64,000 nucleotides of DNA from Rhizophagus clarus. Taxonomy: Eukaryota > Glomeromycota > Glomeromycetes > Glomerales > Glomeraceae. The notes beneath the pieces are model-generated. The model did no database searches, was not told the origin of the DNA, and was given only the letters and a program-made list of their open reading frames with translations. Position 1 is the first letter of the stretch. Each line of letters begins with the position of its first letter. The stretch lies in the NCBI GenBank assembly GCA_015698045.1, contig BLAL01000241.1:124001-188000 (forward strand). Reading direction: 5' to 3'. Shown in pieces: positions 21,563-29,544 of the stretch. A program made the position numbers and the translations under genes.

Positions 21563-21900
21563 AGAGCGAATAAGAAGCTGATTTATAAGTGAGGTGTTTG
21601 GGTAAGAGGGTCTATTTATTCTTTACAACTAGGCGATATAAAATTCCAAATTATTATTATTTTTTTTTTTCGCATATCATATCTACCCGCAATTTTCAAA
21701 TATATATAAAAGATATCCCGGCTGGAACTCGTGGCCTCATAGAGAGCCCGCAATAAGTTATAATATTCTTTTTGCCCACCGACCATGAGTGGGGGCCGTC
21801 GTTTACTAAAATAAACGCAATCATCGGAATATTTTTTTTCGAATTGAACTTTTTCTATGTATGTATGAGTAGATAACAAATATAACTACTTATTGTCAGC
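21563..21900. promoter_or_regulatory. Leader of the recombinase-like gene, partly duplicated at 23165-23232
   Basis: Without a gene. A T-tract followed by CGCATATCATATCTACCCGC (near 21664) is mirrored by CGCTTATCCTATCTATCTGC near 23180, just before the truncated paralogue. A second T-tract plus CGAATTGAAC lies at about 21833, some 65 bp before the ATG. These resemble the TTTTTTCG-type upstream motif seen in other genes of the element. Confidence 0.5.
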
Positions 21901-23121
21901 ATGGCTACCAGAAAAACAATCCCGAAGACTCGAAAGCCGAAAACTAATAACTTTGTTACGATTTTAGAACAGCACCTAGATAAGTATAATTTGTCGGCCA
22001 ACTCCACCTTAGAACAATTGAGAGAACATGCTCCAGAACTTAATGCTCAATTACATGATTGGACAGACCGCAAGAGCATTAAAAATCTCCTTGTCAGAGG
22101 CACTAAAAAAAGAAAAGCATTTAGCAAAGAGCAGATAGGGGTTCTCGTGCCAGACAAAAGAAAGGAAAAGCTCACCATAGAAGAAAGGGCAAAATACTGT
22201 GCTAAGGCCGGTACTGCTTTGGACATTTTCGCCCATCATTTGGAGTTAGGTCCGAAAAATAAAGATGAAAATAAAATCGTTGCTGGTGCCTTGCGTCAGT
22301 CAACATTCCGTGTAAAGTTAGCAGAAGGTGGGGTAGATACCGCAACTATTGATACCTTTGCTAAAGATCCAGAACTTATTCAAGAGTCTAATAAAATTCA
22401 GAAAGAACGAACTGATGAGACAATGGCTAACTCGGATGGAATCCCCCCACACTTCTCCTTAGCGAGGGTAACTGAAAGGCTTCAAAATATAGATACTTCT
22501 AAAATACCTAATCGAGAGAATCTTGCAGATGTGATTGTGATGTTGAGCATGAGACCTTCAGAAGTATCATCTCTTCAGATTATGCACTATGAACCAGGAT
22601 CTGAGGATCCACCCGCATGGTATAAAAGGGGTTATACTTGGTATTGCATAGGTTATAAAAAGGATAAGGGGAGGAAGGACCCACGACGATTTCTCTCTAT
22701 GGAAAAGGATCCAGAACGTGCAAGGGAATTGCTTATCTGGATTCAAGAGGCAATTAAGGCTGGAAAGTTACGTGATCCTGTCTACGATAAAAATGGGAAA
22801 CGTAATATTGGTAATGTTAGAAGCTTTAATGAATTCTTAAAACAAAAGCCTTATAAGTCTCTTCCAAAGGATTTAAGAAAAATAGGAGGTAAGCACGCTT
22901 GCAGGACTCATGGTGGACCCAAATCGACCCCTCAGCATCTTAGCAATCTTACAAAAATCGCATTAAGACATTATATAGGTCTCGATGCAGGAAATAATTA
23001 TTCTAAAGGTGATACGGAAACAGAAGACTCTGACTCAGAATCTGATCACAACCCAGAACCGGAATCGGAGTCTGCAGAAAATGATGAAATATCTGATATT
23101 ATCGATATGTATAATTACTAG
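21901..23121 (+). CDS. Tyrosine-recombinase-like protein
   Basis: 406 residues, intact. The basic N-terminal region (1-180) is duplicated downstream. The C-terminal half contains a plausible catalytic set: Arg218 in LSMRPSEVSSLQ, Lys-rich strand GYKKDKGRKD near 251-260, H332-x-x-R335 in KHACRTHGG, His357 in IALRHYIG and Tyr367 in AGNNYSKGD. The spacing of the last His and Tyr (10 residues) is close to that of phage-type integrases. An acidic Glu/Ser/Asp tail follows. Tyrosine recombinases join and resolve DNA through a covalent 3'-phosphotyrosine, and protelomerases are relatives. It is the only candidate integrase or resolvase in the element, and the natural substrate would be the terminal palindromes; that is inference. 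Assignment to a named subfamily is not possible from sequence reading alone. Confidence 0.7.
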   Translation: MATRKTIPKTRKPKTNNFVTILEQHLDKYNLSANSTLEQLREHAPELNAQLHDWTDRKSIKNLLVRGTKKRKAFSKEQIGVLVPDKRKEKLTIEERAKYCAKAGTALDIFAHHLELGPKNKDENKIVAGALRQSTFRVKLAEGGVDTATIDTFAKDPELIQESNKIQKERTDETMANSDGIPPHFSLARVTERLQNIDTSKIPNRENLADVIVMLSMRPSEVSSLQIMHYEPGSEDPPAWYKRGYTWYCIGYKKDKGRKDPRRFLSMEKDPERARELLIWIQEAIKAGKLRDPVYDKNGKRNIGNVRSFNEFLKQKPYKSLPKDLRKIGGKHACRTHGGPKSTPQHLSNLTKIALRHYIGLDAGNNYSKGDTETEDSDSESDHNPEPESESAENDEISDIIDMYNY

Positions 23122-23232
23122 CAACGCACCTTCGGCAAATTTTGTTAGGTCCCGAAATTTATGATTGAGGGGGTATTTTTTTTTCGCTTATCCTATCTAT
23201 CTGCAAATTTCAAATTAGCTGTAAGACATCGC

Positions 23233-23760
23233 ATGACTATTACAAAAGCAACCCCAAAGGCCCGAAAACCAAAAACAAATAACTTTAAATCGATCCTAGA
23301 GCAGTTTTCAGAAAAATATAACTTATCTGCCAAGTCCAGTCCAAAGCAACTGAGTAAACACAATAAAGAGCTTGGTGCTTCATTACAGGGTTGGGAGGCC
23401 CGCAAATGTGTCAAAGATCTCCTAACCCGGCGCAAATATAGTAAAAAGAAGAAAGAGGCTCTCGTACCAGATAAAAGAAAGGAGAAGTTTACTATAGAGA
23501 AAAGGGCAGAATATTATGCCAAGACTGGTAATAAGTGGGATATTCACCGCCATAGTATAAATTTAGGACCGAAAAATAATGATAAAAAAGAAGTCATAGC
23601 AGGCGTCTCACGTCAATATCGATTTCATGAGGAATTAGTAAAAGCCGGAGTGAATCCCAAGATTATTAATAGCTATGCCAAAGATCCAGACCTTATCCGA
23701 AGATCTAACAGAATTCAAAAAGAGTGTCGACAGCTACGTGAGCTCTTCGATGAAAACTAA
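23233..23760 (+). CDS. Truncated tandem paralogue of the recombinase N-terminal region
   Basis: I place the start at ATG 23233 (MTITKATPKARKPKTNNF), which aligns with the start of the recombinase-like gene, rather than the upstream Met at 23161. The 175 residues match residues 1-175 of that protein with moderate divergence: shared VPDKRKEK, LGPKN and YAKDPDLI-type blocks. The frame ends before the catalytic Arg, so no recombinase activity is expected. It may be a DNA-binding-only derivative acting as a regulator or competitor, or a decaying duplicate. The leader is duplicated too. Confidence 0.65.
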   Translation: MTITKATPKARKPKTNNFKSILEQFSEKYNLSAKSSPKQLSKHNKELGASLQGWEARKCVKDLLTRRKYSKKKKEALVPDKRKEKFTIEKRAEYYAKTGNKWDIHRHSINLGPKNNDKKEVIAGVSRQYRFHEELVKAGVNPKIINSYAKDPDLIRRSNRIQKECRQLRELFDEN

Positions 23761-23793
23761 TCACAATAGGTGGGCTAGACATCATTTATTAAT

Positions 23794-23820
23794 TTTATTT
23801 TTTCGTCCAGGCAAGATATA
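23794..23820 (+). promoter_or_regulatory. Upstream T-tract/CG motif, variant copy
   Basis: TTTATTTTTTCG, then a diverged part and AAGATATA, 23 bp before ATG 23843. It is a weaker match to the motif found before the next four genes. Confidence 0.5.
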
Positions 23821-23842
23821 GCATATTATAAAGTATCGTAAA

Positions 23843-24328
23843 ATGGTAACCGATCAAAAGCATTCATCCGATAGTATAGCTAGCGAGCAGGAAGTTATCC
23901 CAAATACAGAAAAATTAGTCTGATTATTGGAGGCAGATAAGCAAAATGCAGAAGCATATAGTGCGCTTTCAAGTATAAGAGAGGCACTAAAGAAACAATT
24001 CAAAGATTGTCATTCCCAAAATAATACTTTAGAAAAGAGGGTAAAAAGATTGGAAAAAGACATAAGATCCTTAAAAATCGAATTTGGGGATCTGGACGAA
24101 TGTGTGGATAGGGAAACTGTGGTCGACATAATACATGAAATAGTTCCCTCGCTTATTGGTAAAAAAGGGTCGAGAGGCGCTGTGTATAGAGGGAGTTCCT
24201 CCTATTCGTCTGAATCTTCTGAAGGATCTGATTCGGTCGAGACAATTGTGATAAAAAAGAGCGAGGATATCCCTCATAAGCAACGAAGGAAGGCACGACT
24301 GAGAAAGGTTAAACGGTTAGTAGTTTGA
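23843..24328 (+). pseudogene. Coiled-coil protein with an in-frame TGA
   Basis: The natural start is ATG 23843, 23 bp after the shared upstream motif, but a TGA at 23921 interrupts after 26 codons. The downstream frame 23927-24328 (133 codons from an internal Met) stays open. That part is a predicted coiled coil (NNTLEKRVKRLEKDIRSL) followed by a Ser-rich segment (SSSYSSESSEGSD) and a strongly basic C-terminus (KQRRKARLRKVKRL). The family is not recognised. It could still be made from the internal Met. The break resembles the stops in the primase-helicase gene. Confidence 0.6.
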
Positions 24329-24352
24329 AGTGGGTTGAGTCAAGCACTTTAC

Positions 24353-24373
24353 ATATTTTCGATCAAAGATATT
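24353..24373 (+). promoter_or_regulatory. Shared upstream motif, copy 2
   Basis: ATATTTTCGATCAAAGATAT ending 24 bp before ATG 24398. Confidence 0.65.
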
Positions 24374-24397
24374 AAGTTTAATTTATAAATAATCAAA

Positions 24398-24766
24398 ATG
24401 GAAAGTGACCTAAAGCATTTGACGGCCTTAACTAATATCCCGCCCAATTCTACTTCGTCCAAGTCTAGTTCATCTGAATCAAGCTCATCCGAGACTAGTT
24501 CGTCTGAGTCTAGTTCATCATCTGAGAGTAGTTCGTCTGAATCAAGTTCTTCATCCGAGAGTAGTTCATCTGAATCCAGCTCATCCGAATCCAGTTCATC
24601 CGATTCTGACATTGATGAAATAGTAAACATGATTAAGCATCAAAGGATTCGGAAACAGATCTGGAAGCGCCAGGCCCAAAGGAAAGTTTCAGAAGAAAAT
24701 GTATATCATCCAACTAGTCAGGAACAGTTATCACTCAGCGCTATAGCTAACCATATTTTTGATTGA
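24398..24766 (+). CDS. Ser/Glu-repeat low-complexity protein
   Basis: 122 residues. Residues 20-70 are an almost uninterrupted SSSESSSSE repeat, rich in potential casein-kinase-type sites. This is followed by SDIDEIVNMIKHQRIRKQIW and a basic stretch. Such tracts are disordered and often phosphorylated, but no function can be assigned. The antisense frame in the same place is a shadow of the repeat. The stop overlaps the upstream motif of the next gene. Confidence 0.6.
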   Translation: MESDLKHLTALTNIPPNSTSSKSSSSESSSSETSSSESSSSSESSSSESSSSSESSSSESSSSESSSSDSDIDEIVNMIKHQRIRKQIWKRQAQRKVSEENVYHPTSQEQLSLSAIANHIFD

Positions 24767-24774
24767 AAGATATT
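24753..24774 (+). promoter_or_regulatory. Shared upstream motif, copy 3
   Basis: ATATTTTTGATTGAAAGATA ending 13 bp before ATG 24788; it overlaps the stop codon of the preceding gene. Confidence 0.6.
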
Positions 24775-24787
24775 CTAACCATATAAA

Positions 24788-25154
24788 ATGCATACATCAA
24801 ATCTTCTTGACCTTCTTCTGCCTGAATTAATACCATTCATTCTAATATATCTTCCAGAGCAGGATCTAAAAAAATACTCGCAGTATAAATAATATATGGG
24901 AAAGAGAAGCGAATCTTGAATGGACCAAAAGAAAGGAATTTTTATTTGGGAGAATTGTTCAAGGCAATTATACGGTAAAGGAATTTTATTCGAAACTGAA
25001 AGAGTGTAATTTAAGCAAAGACTATCCAGAATGGCTTCTTAAAAATCTATTCTTCGAGGGATTATCACCTGAGAATAAGATAAAAATTCTTATGGGTGGT
25101 CTGCAAGAGCTTGGGTTAGATGAGATAGTGGAAAGGCTCAGTCCAGGGCACTGA
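24788..25154 (+). pseudogene. Frameshifted small gene with F-box-like start and gag-like end
   Basis: From ATG 24788 the frame reads LLDLLLPELIPFILIYLP, a start reminiscent of an F-box, and stops at about 24891. Another frame continues at once with NIWEREANLEWTKRKEFLFG and ends at 25154 with FFEGLSPENKIKILMGGL and LGLDEIVERLSPGH. The latter block shares the pattern FF-x-GL-x2-E-x-KI with the following gene. One frameshift joins the two halves. The family is uncertain. Confidence 0.5.
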
Positions 25155-25162
25155 TCACATAG

Positions 25163-25184
25163 TTATTTTTTCGATTAAAGATAT
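25163..25184 (+). promoter_or_regulatory. Shared upstream motif, copy 4
   Basis: TTATTTTTTCGATTAAAGAT(AT) ending 29 bp before ATG 25214, identical over 21 bp with copy 5. Confidence 0.75.
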
Positions 25185-25213
25185 GGCATAATTTATTAGC
25201 AATAAACATAACA

Positions 25214-25594
25214 ATGAGTAGTGATATGTTTATAAGAGATACACCTGAAAAAGGTAAAGATAGCCCAGTACCGGTTCAAGATAACCAATTACTAAATGAA
25301 TTTTTTGAGGCGTATAAGGAATATAAGGAATACACCTCATTATCAGGTCTGGACTTACGTAAAGCAGAGATGAAGAAAGGTTTCTTCAGAGGCCTCAATC
25401 AAGAGGCAAAGATCCGGTTTGCCCATATGGAACCTTCAGATCCTCTAAATAGGTTATATGTAATTTTAGTTAAATTAGATGTTCCACTTTATCTGAAATT
25501 GCAGATACTAACCGGTAGTGATCCGAATTTGATTCGATCTGAAGTGATCCAATGTCTCGAGAACAGGCGAGGAGGAAATGAACACCTGTCTTAG
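25214..25594 (+). CDS. Small protein with a gag-like block, paralogous to the preceding broken gene
   Basis: 126 residues, intact. LLNEFFEAYKEYKEY, then KKGFFRGLNQEAKIRF and DPLNRLYVILVKLDVPL. The middle block matches the pattern of the broken neighbour at 24788-25154 and loosely resembles the helical capsid-like region of retrotransposon Gag proteins (FL-x-GL-x2-E-x-K). This resemblance is weak. Function unknown. Confidence 0.55.
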   Translation: MSSDMFIRDTPEKGKDSPVPVQDNQLLNEFFEAYKEYKEYTSLSGLDLRKAEMKKGFFRGLNQEAKIRFAHMEPSDPLNRLYVILVKLDVPLYLKLQILTGSDPNLIRSEVIQCLENRRGGNEHLS

Positions 25595-25645
25595 TTTCCC
25601 ATCCGGCAGATCCAGTTTTTTCGGACCACTACCAGCTCGGCTAAT

Positions 25646-25666
25646 TTATTTTTTCGATTAAAGATA
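25646..25666 (+). promoter_or_regulatory. Shared upstream motif, copy 5
   Basis: TTATTTTTTCGATTAAAGAT(A) ending 22 bp before ATG 25689. Confidence 0.75.
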
Positions 25667-25688
25667 CATCATATAATACAGACTATTT

Positions 25689-26945
25689 ATGGCGCAATCA
25701 AGCATCTTTTATTTACCAGAAGTACTAGAACATATTTTACATTTCTTATTGATAGATAAATCTCTCTATCCCACTCTATATGTTTCCCGATTGTGGTACA
25801 GATGCGGTGCCCCTATTCTATGGAGACGCATTGAGCTAAAGGGGAACGATCCCAAAGCAAAGAAATTCATAGAATTAGTATGTGGGAAGCAAAAGCCAAT
25901 TTATAGCTCGAAACTAACCCATCTCGAAATTCCATACTATAATCCACTTTCAAGTAAGAAAATTGAAGGCATCGTAAGAACATGCCCAAACATAATTCAT
26001 TTGAATTTCGAAAATTGTGTGGGTTTTAGTAATAGAGCATTAAATCAGCTTAAAGCATACCCCAATCTGAGATATCTTAATTTATGTAGTAGTGGTATTA
26101 TGGGTGATAAAGCTTTATGTGGAATGGTGGGATCATGTCGTAAAATAGAATATCTAAATATTTCTTTCTGCCAAGGCATTACTGATAGATCTTTAATCAA
26201 AATTGCGGAGAGTTGCCAAGCTTTACAAGAGTTTCATTTTGCTTGTGCGCATTCGATTTCTGAAAGATTTATAAGTCACATCTTAAACTCATGCCCAAAT
26301 TTACGAAGATTCAGTATTCCGGGTAGCTGTCGAAGAAAAAATAGATGTGATATATTAGTAGAGAAACTTCTTACTGTAGAGAAACACCTTAATGTGAAGA
26401 AACATCTTAGTGTAGAGTATCTTGATTTTGGTAGGTGTGTTTACGTCACCGAGGCTTTAATTTGCAATGCCATTCATTCCTGTCCAAATCTCCAACATCT
26501 CAACCTTAGTTTTTGTGGAATTACTGATGTAACTATCAAAGAAATTTCTCGTTCGTGTCTTTATTTAAAATATCTTAATCTGGAGGGGTGTGCTAATATT
26601 ACTAAAGAAGCCATAGATCAGCTCGTTTTACTCAATCCAAATATCCATGTTGAGGATTTCATGAATTCTATGGATATGCGAGCTGAATTAGATCAAGAGA
26701 TAAGACGGCTATATAACACTCGGCATAGTGATTATCTTGGTCGATATGCTATTAACTATAATTCGGTTCTATCTCAAGTACACCGACAACCTATATCTAT
26801 GACAGTTGACTCTGGTGCCGATCACCACATTATAGCTATGAACAGACATTCGCCGACTCAAGGTAATATTTACAGTTTGATGTCAAGCGCTGGTGATAGA
26901 ATACTAGCCAATCAATCAGAATGGTACCGTACTTTACCAATCTAG
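25689..26945 (+). CDS. F-box/leucine-rich-repeat protein
   Basis: 418 residues, one exon. Residues 5-50 form an F-box ([19 protein letters not shown], then [20 protein letters not shown]), the part that binds Skp1 in SCF ubiquitin ligases. From about residue 85 follow at least seven Cys-type (AMN1-like) leucine-rich repeats, for example [18 protein letters not shown] and [15 protein letters not shown] blocks, which select substrates in this family. After residue 345 comes a non-LRR tail with [19 protein letters not shown], whose DSGA resembles an aspartic-protease active site. It has the shared upstream motif. F-box/LRR genes are strongly expanded in these fungi, so it is probably captured from the host; it may redirect host protein turnover, which is inference. 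Confidence 0.8.
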   Translation: MAQSSIFYLPEVLEHILHFLLIDKSLYPTLYVSRLWYRCGAPILWRRIELKGNDPKAKKFIELVCGKQKPIYSSKLTHLEIPYYNPLSSKKIEGIVRTCPNIIHLNFENCVGFSNRALNQLKAYPNLRYLNLCSSGIMGDKALCGMVGSCRKIEYLNISFCQGITDRSLIKIAESCQALQEFHFACAHSISERFISHILNSCPNLRRFSIPGSCRRKNRCDILVEKLLTVEKHLNVKKHLSVEYLDFGRCVYVTEALICNAIHSCPNLQHLNLSFCGITDVTIKEISRSCLYLKYLNLEGCANITKEAIDQLVLLNPNIHVEDFMNSMDMRAELDQEIRRLYNTRHSDYLGRYAINYNSVLSQVHRQPISMTVDSGADHHIIAMNRHSPTQGNIYSLMSSAGDRILANQSEWYRTLPI

Positions 26946-27518
26946 CTAGTTCAGAGAAGTGATCATCAGCTCGGAAGACTTAGCACAGATTTCTGCGCAA
27001 TGATGTAATAGCCGATCACCAGGCAGGTTTGTGCGACATATTAATTTTCTATATATTCGTAAGAGAAAACATATTAACCTTTATTTTTTTTCCCCGAACA
27101 AACATGAGAAAAATGTGAAAGGAGGTCTAGTTTCAACATAGGACTTACCGTAAAAGTAAATACTGACGGCAAAAGCATATGCTATGAAGGGCTGAGGACT
27201 TTGTAATTTCGAGATCGCCAGGCGTAAGACCAACTATATGTCTCTCCGGTAGATCTACATGTGAAAAGGTATGAGGGTTCCGTTTACATATGCTTTCATG
27301 GAACTCTTGGCATCAGACGACAATACTAATTACGCCTCATACCTTCTTAACTCTTTCCCAGCAAGATATAAAGCATGTAGGAGTATGTAGAAGTTCAGCC
27401 AACTTTCCGCAAAAAACTTTCTCGTAAAATAACACAAAATAAGGTATGTATATGCCCTAAATTATGTATGTATGGGAGCGAGTTTTCTCACTATGGGTCT
27501 TATATTTAGGAAAACAAA
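26946..27518. other. Intergenic region before the Crinkler header gene
   Basis: No gene seen. A block at about 26998-27045 (AATGATGTAATAG, then CCAGGCA, then ATATTAATTTT) has a diverged counterpart at about 27953-28010, upstream of the next Crinkler-related gene, so the leaders may be related. Confidence 0.5.
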
Positions 27519-27824
27519 ATGGACGAAATCACTCTCAATTGTCTTATCGTTCCTATAGGAAAACTTATGAATATTCCATGCATTAAAGTAATGCAATCGG
27601 TTACAATTTATAAAGCTGGTACTTATATAGAACTTGAGACTGTAATTCAAAGCAGATTGGGGGCACCATTTAATAAAATCCCTCTCAAATTTTGTATAAT
27701 TCAAGCCGAAAGCGGTATTGAAAAGGAAATGGATGGGTATGATACATTTGATGAAATTTTTACTTCTACTGAGGAGCCTAAAGCAGAGCACATTCATATC
27801 ACTGTATACCCCCGGTCAGAATAA
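27519..27824 (+). CDS. Standalone Crinkler-type header domain
   Basis: 101 residues: MDEITLNCLIVPIGKLMNIP, then CIKVMQSVTIYKAGTYIELE, a middle with FNKIPLKFCIIQ, and a tail HIHITVYPRSE. The layout (short beta strand with LNCL, a hydrophobic core with spaced Ile/Leu, and a terminal HIHI-VxP) matches the ubiquitin-like header of Crinkler proteins, including the complete one at 29545-31910 that ends HIHIIVEPP. No effector domain follows, so it is either a truncated gene or a free header. I see no intron that would extend it. Confidence 0.55.
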   Translation: MDEITLNCLIVPIGKLMNIPCIKVMQSVTIYKAGTYIELETVIQSRLGAPFNKIPLKFCIIQAESGIEKEMDGYDTFDEIFTSTEEPKAEHIHITVYPRSE

Positions 27825-28177
27825 TCTTCTGTATCATGTAGCGCTATAGTCGCAATTTTATGTATTGTAGGCCGAGTTCCGGCAACGTTTTTTTTATTTC
27901 TTAAATAAAGCATATATTACGTTCTTGTCGTAAATCTTGAAAAATGTCACGTGTAATGATGTAACATAATCGCCTGACAATCCTGTACTACATCTTAATT
28001 GCATATATATTGGGCAAATGCATTATGAATCGATAACAAAAAAATCTATCATTTCTCTCTCCGGCTATATCTTGCTTCGGAAGTAAAATACTTTATATAG
28101 TCATAAACCAGCTTTACCTGTAACTGCAGTCGAGTGCATATTTTTTTCGCAAGCACAAACTCACATATATAAAAACC
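27825..28177. other. Intergenic leader of the SAM-nuclease gene
   Basis: No gene. ATTTTTTTCG at about 28140-28150 and CATATATAAAAACC directly before the ATG resemble a T-tract/CG motif plus TATA-like element. Confidence 0.5.
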
Positions 28178-29365
28178 ATGTCTTCACAAGCTTCTTCGCC
28201 CGCTTCACCCGCCTCAATAACGGAAGAAATTTCTACTAAAACAATGTCAGACGTGGTTAAGGATTTCGATACAGAGGAGCTTATTGAATATTTGAAAAAG
28301 AAAGACTTGAAGCTTAAGGAGCCTCACTTTAAAATTTTACGAAAGGAAGAAATTGCTGGTCTTGATTTTCTTAAGTTAACTGAAGAAAAACTTGAACGCT
28401 ATGGCATGAAAGGAGGCCCAGCAACAAGACTTGTAAAAACTTCATCGAAGGACTTAGCCAGAAGCTACGAAACTATTCCTCACTCAAAACTCTTGACGAC
28501 CTGAAGGAAATGTTACGTAGAAATAAGGTCAATGGGGAAGATATAACGAATATCAAGCAATTTACTCCTGGTAGGTAATTAATTATTTTTCGAAGCTGAC
28601 TAGATAGCTATATTAACTTTATTTTTCTCTGTAGTCTTCGAGGAGATTAGTGATGATGATAAAGCATTCAAACACTGTATGGAGGACATTATCTTAAAAC
28701 TTTCGAATGTGGAAACCATGACCGATGCTAACGAGGCAACGCGCTGTGAATTTATTTCAGCTATATTACATGCATCAATTGCCATCGCCAAGAAACTCAC
28801 TTCTCAAGATATATTCATAGTTTTGCAAAAAGACGTTTCTGGTGAAGATGCAACGGGCAGAGTAGACTATGCGATCAAAAGTTTGGAAGACCTCCTCTGT
28901 ATTACCGAAGGGAAGCCACGCAATATTAAGATTGGATATGCGCAGGTGCGTCTACTACACAGATCTGTGTTTTTAGAGCGCCAAAGCCAAAAGAGATTCA
29001 ATATTAACACATTTTATTTTTCTTAGAATCTGGCTCAGCTTGAAAGTGCGTTCCAGACAAATAAGAAGAAGCGGACTGCGGATCAAGCTTTTGGGAACGA
29101 CTATTTTGATTATATATATGGTATTGTGACTACAGGCACAGAGTGGCATTTTATCATATATACTCCTGATGGTATATACTCTACGAGCGGTAGTGAATAT
29201 CAGATCAATCTCACGAAGTCCGCAGTTAAAGATAATCCCGAATTACTTCGAAGCAATGTGAAAAGGGTAATCGGCATAATTGTAGGGTTATTGAAGGATC
29301 GGGTTAGTGTAGATAGTTCCCCAACTAGCAAGAGGGCTAGGATCGAAAAAATTATTAAAAAATAA
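28178..29365 (+). pseudogene. SAM-domain plus PD-(D/E)XK-type protein, three exons, one frameshift
   Basis: Residues 25-90 form a sterile alpha motif-like domain (DTEELIEYLKKKDLKLKE ... LTEEKLERYGMKGGPATRL). The frame then slips by one base at about 28432; the continuing frame (NYSSLKTLDDLKEML) is open to a donor at 28570/28571. Introns are 28571-28634 and 28946-29026 (GTAGG...GTAG, GTGCG...TTAG). Exons 2 and 3 join in frame and carry GRVDYAIKSLEDLLCITEGK, matching the D...ExK core of PD-(D/E)XK nucleases, then FDYIYGIVTTGTEWHFIIY and GIIVGLLKDRV. It ends at 29365. This domain is common beside or within Crinkler-type effectors. A single frameshift may be real or a sequence error. Confidence 0.7.
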
Positions 29366-29544
29366 TATGTATCCTGGGCTACATCCCGAACATTTGTATT
29401 TATTTTTCGCATGTAATAATAAAAAATTTTTAAGCATAACAACGATCGTCACATATACTAAAGTTTTATTCACGTAACTTTCGGCTCAACATCACATGAT
29501 TCGCATCTATTTTTCTATCATTGAATTATGAATCTATCGGAATT

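Noticed and set aside
24349..24630. Asp/Glu/Leu-rich minus-strand frame
   Set aside because: It is the antisense of the Ser-repeat coding region; repeats create long frames on both strands.
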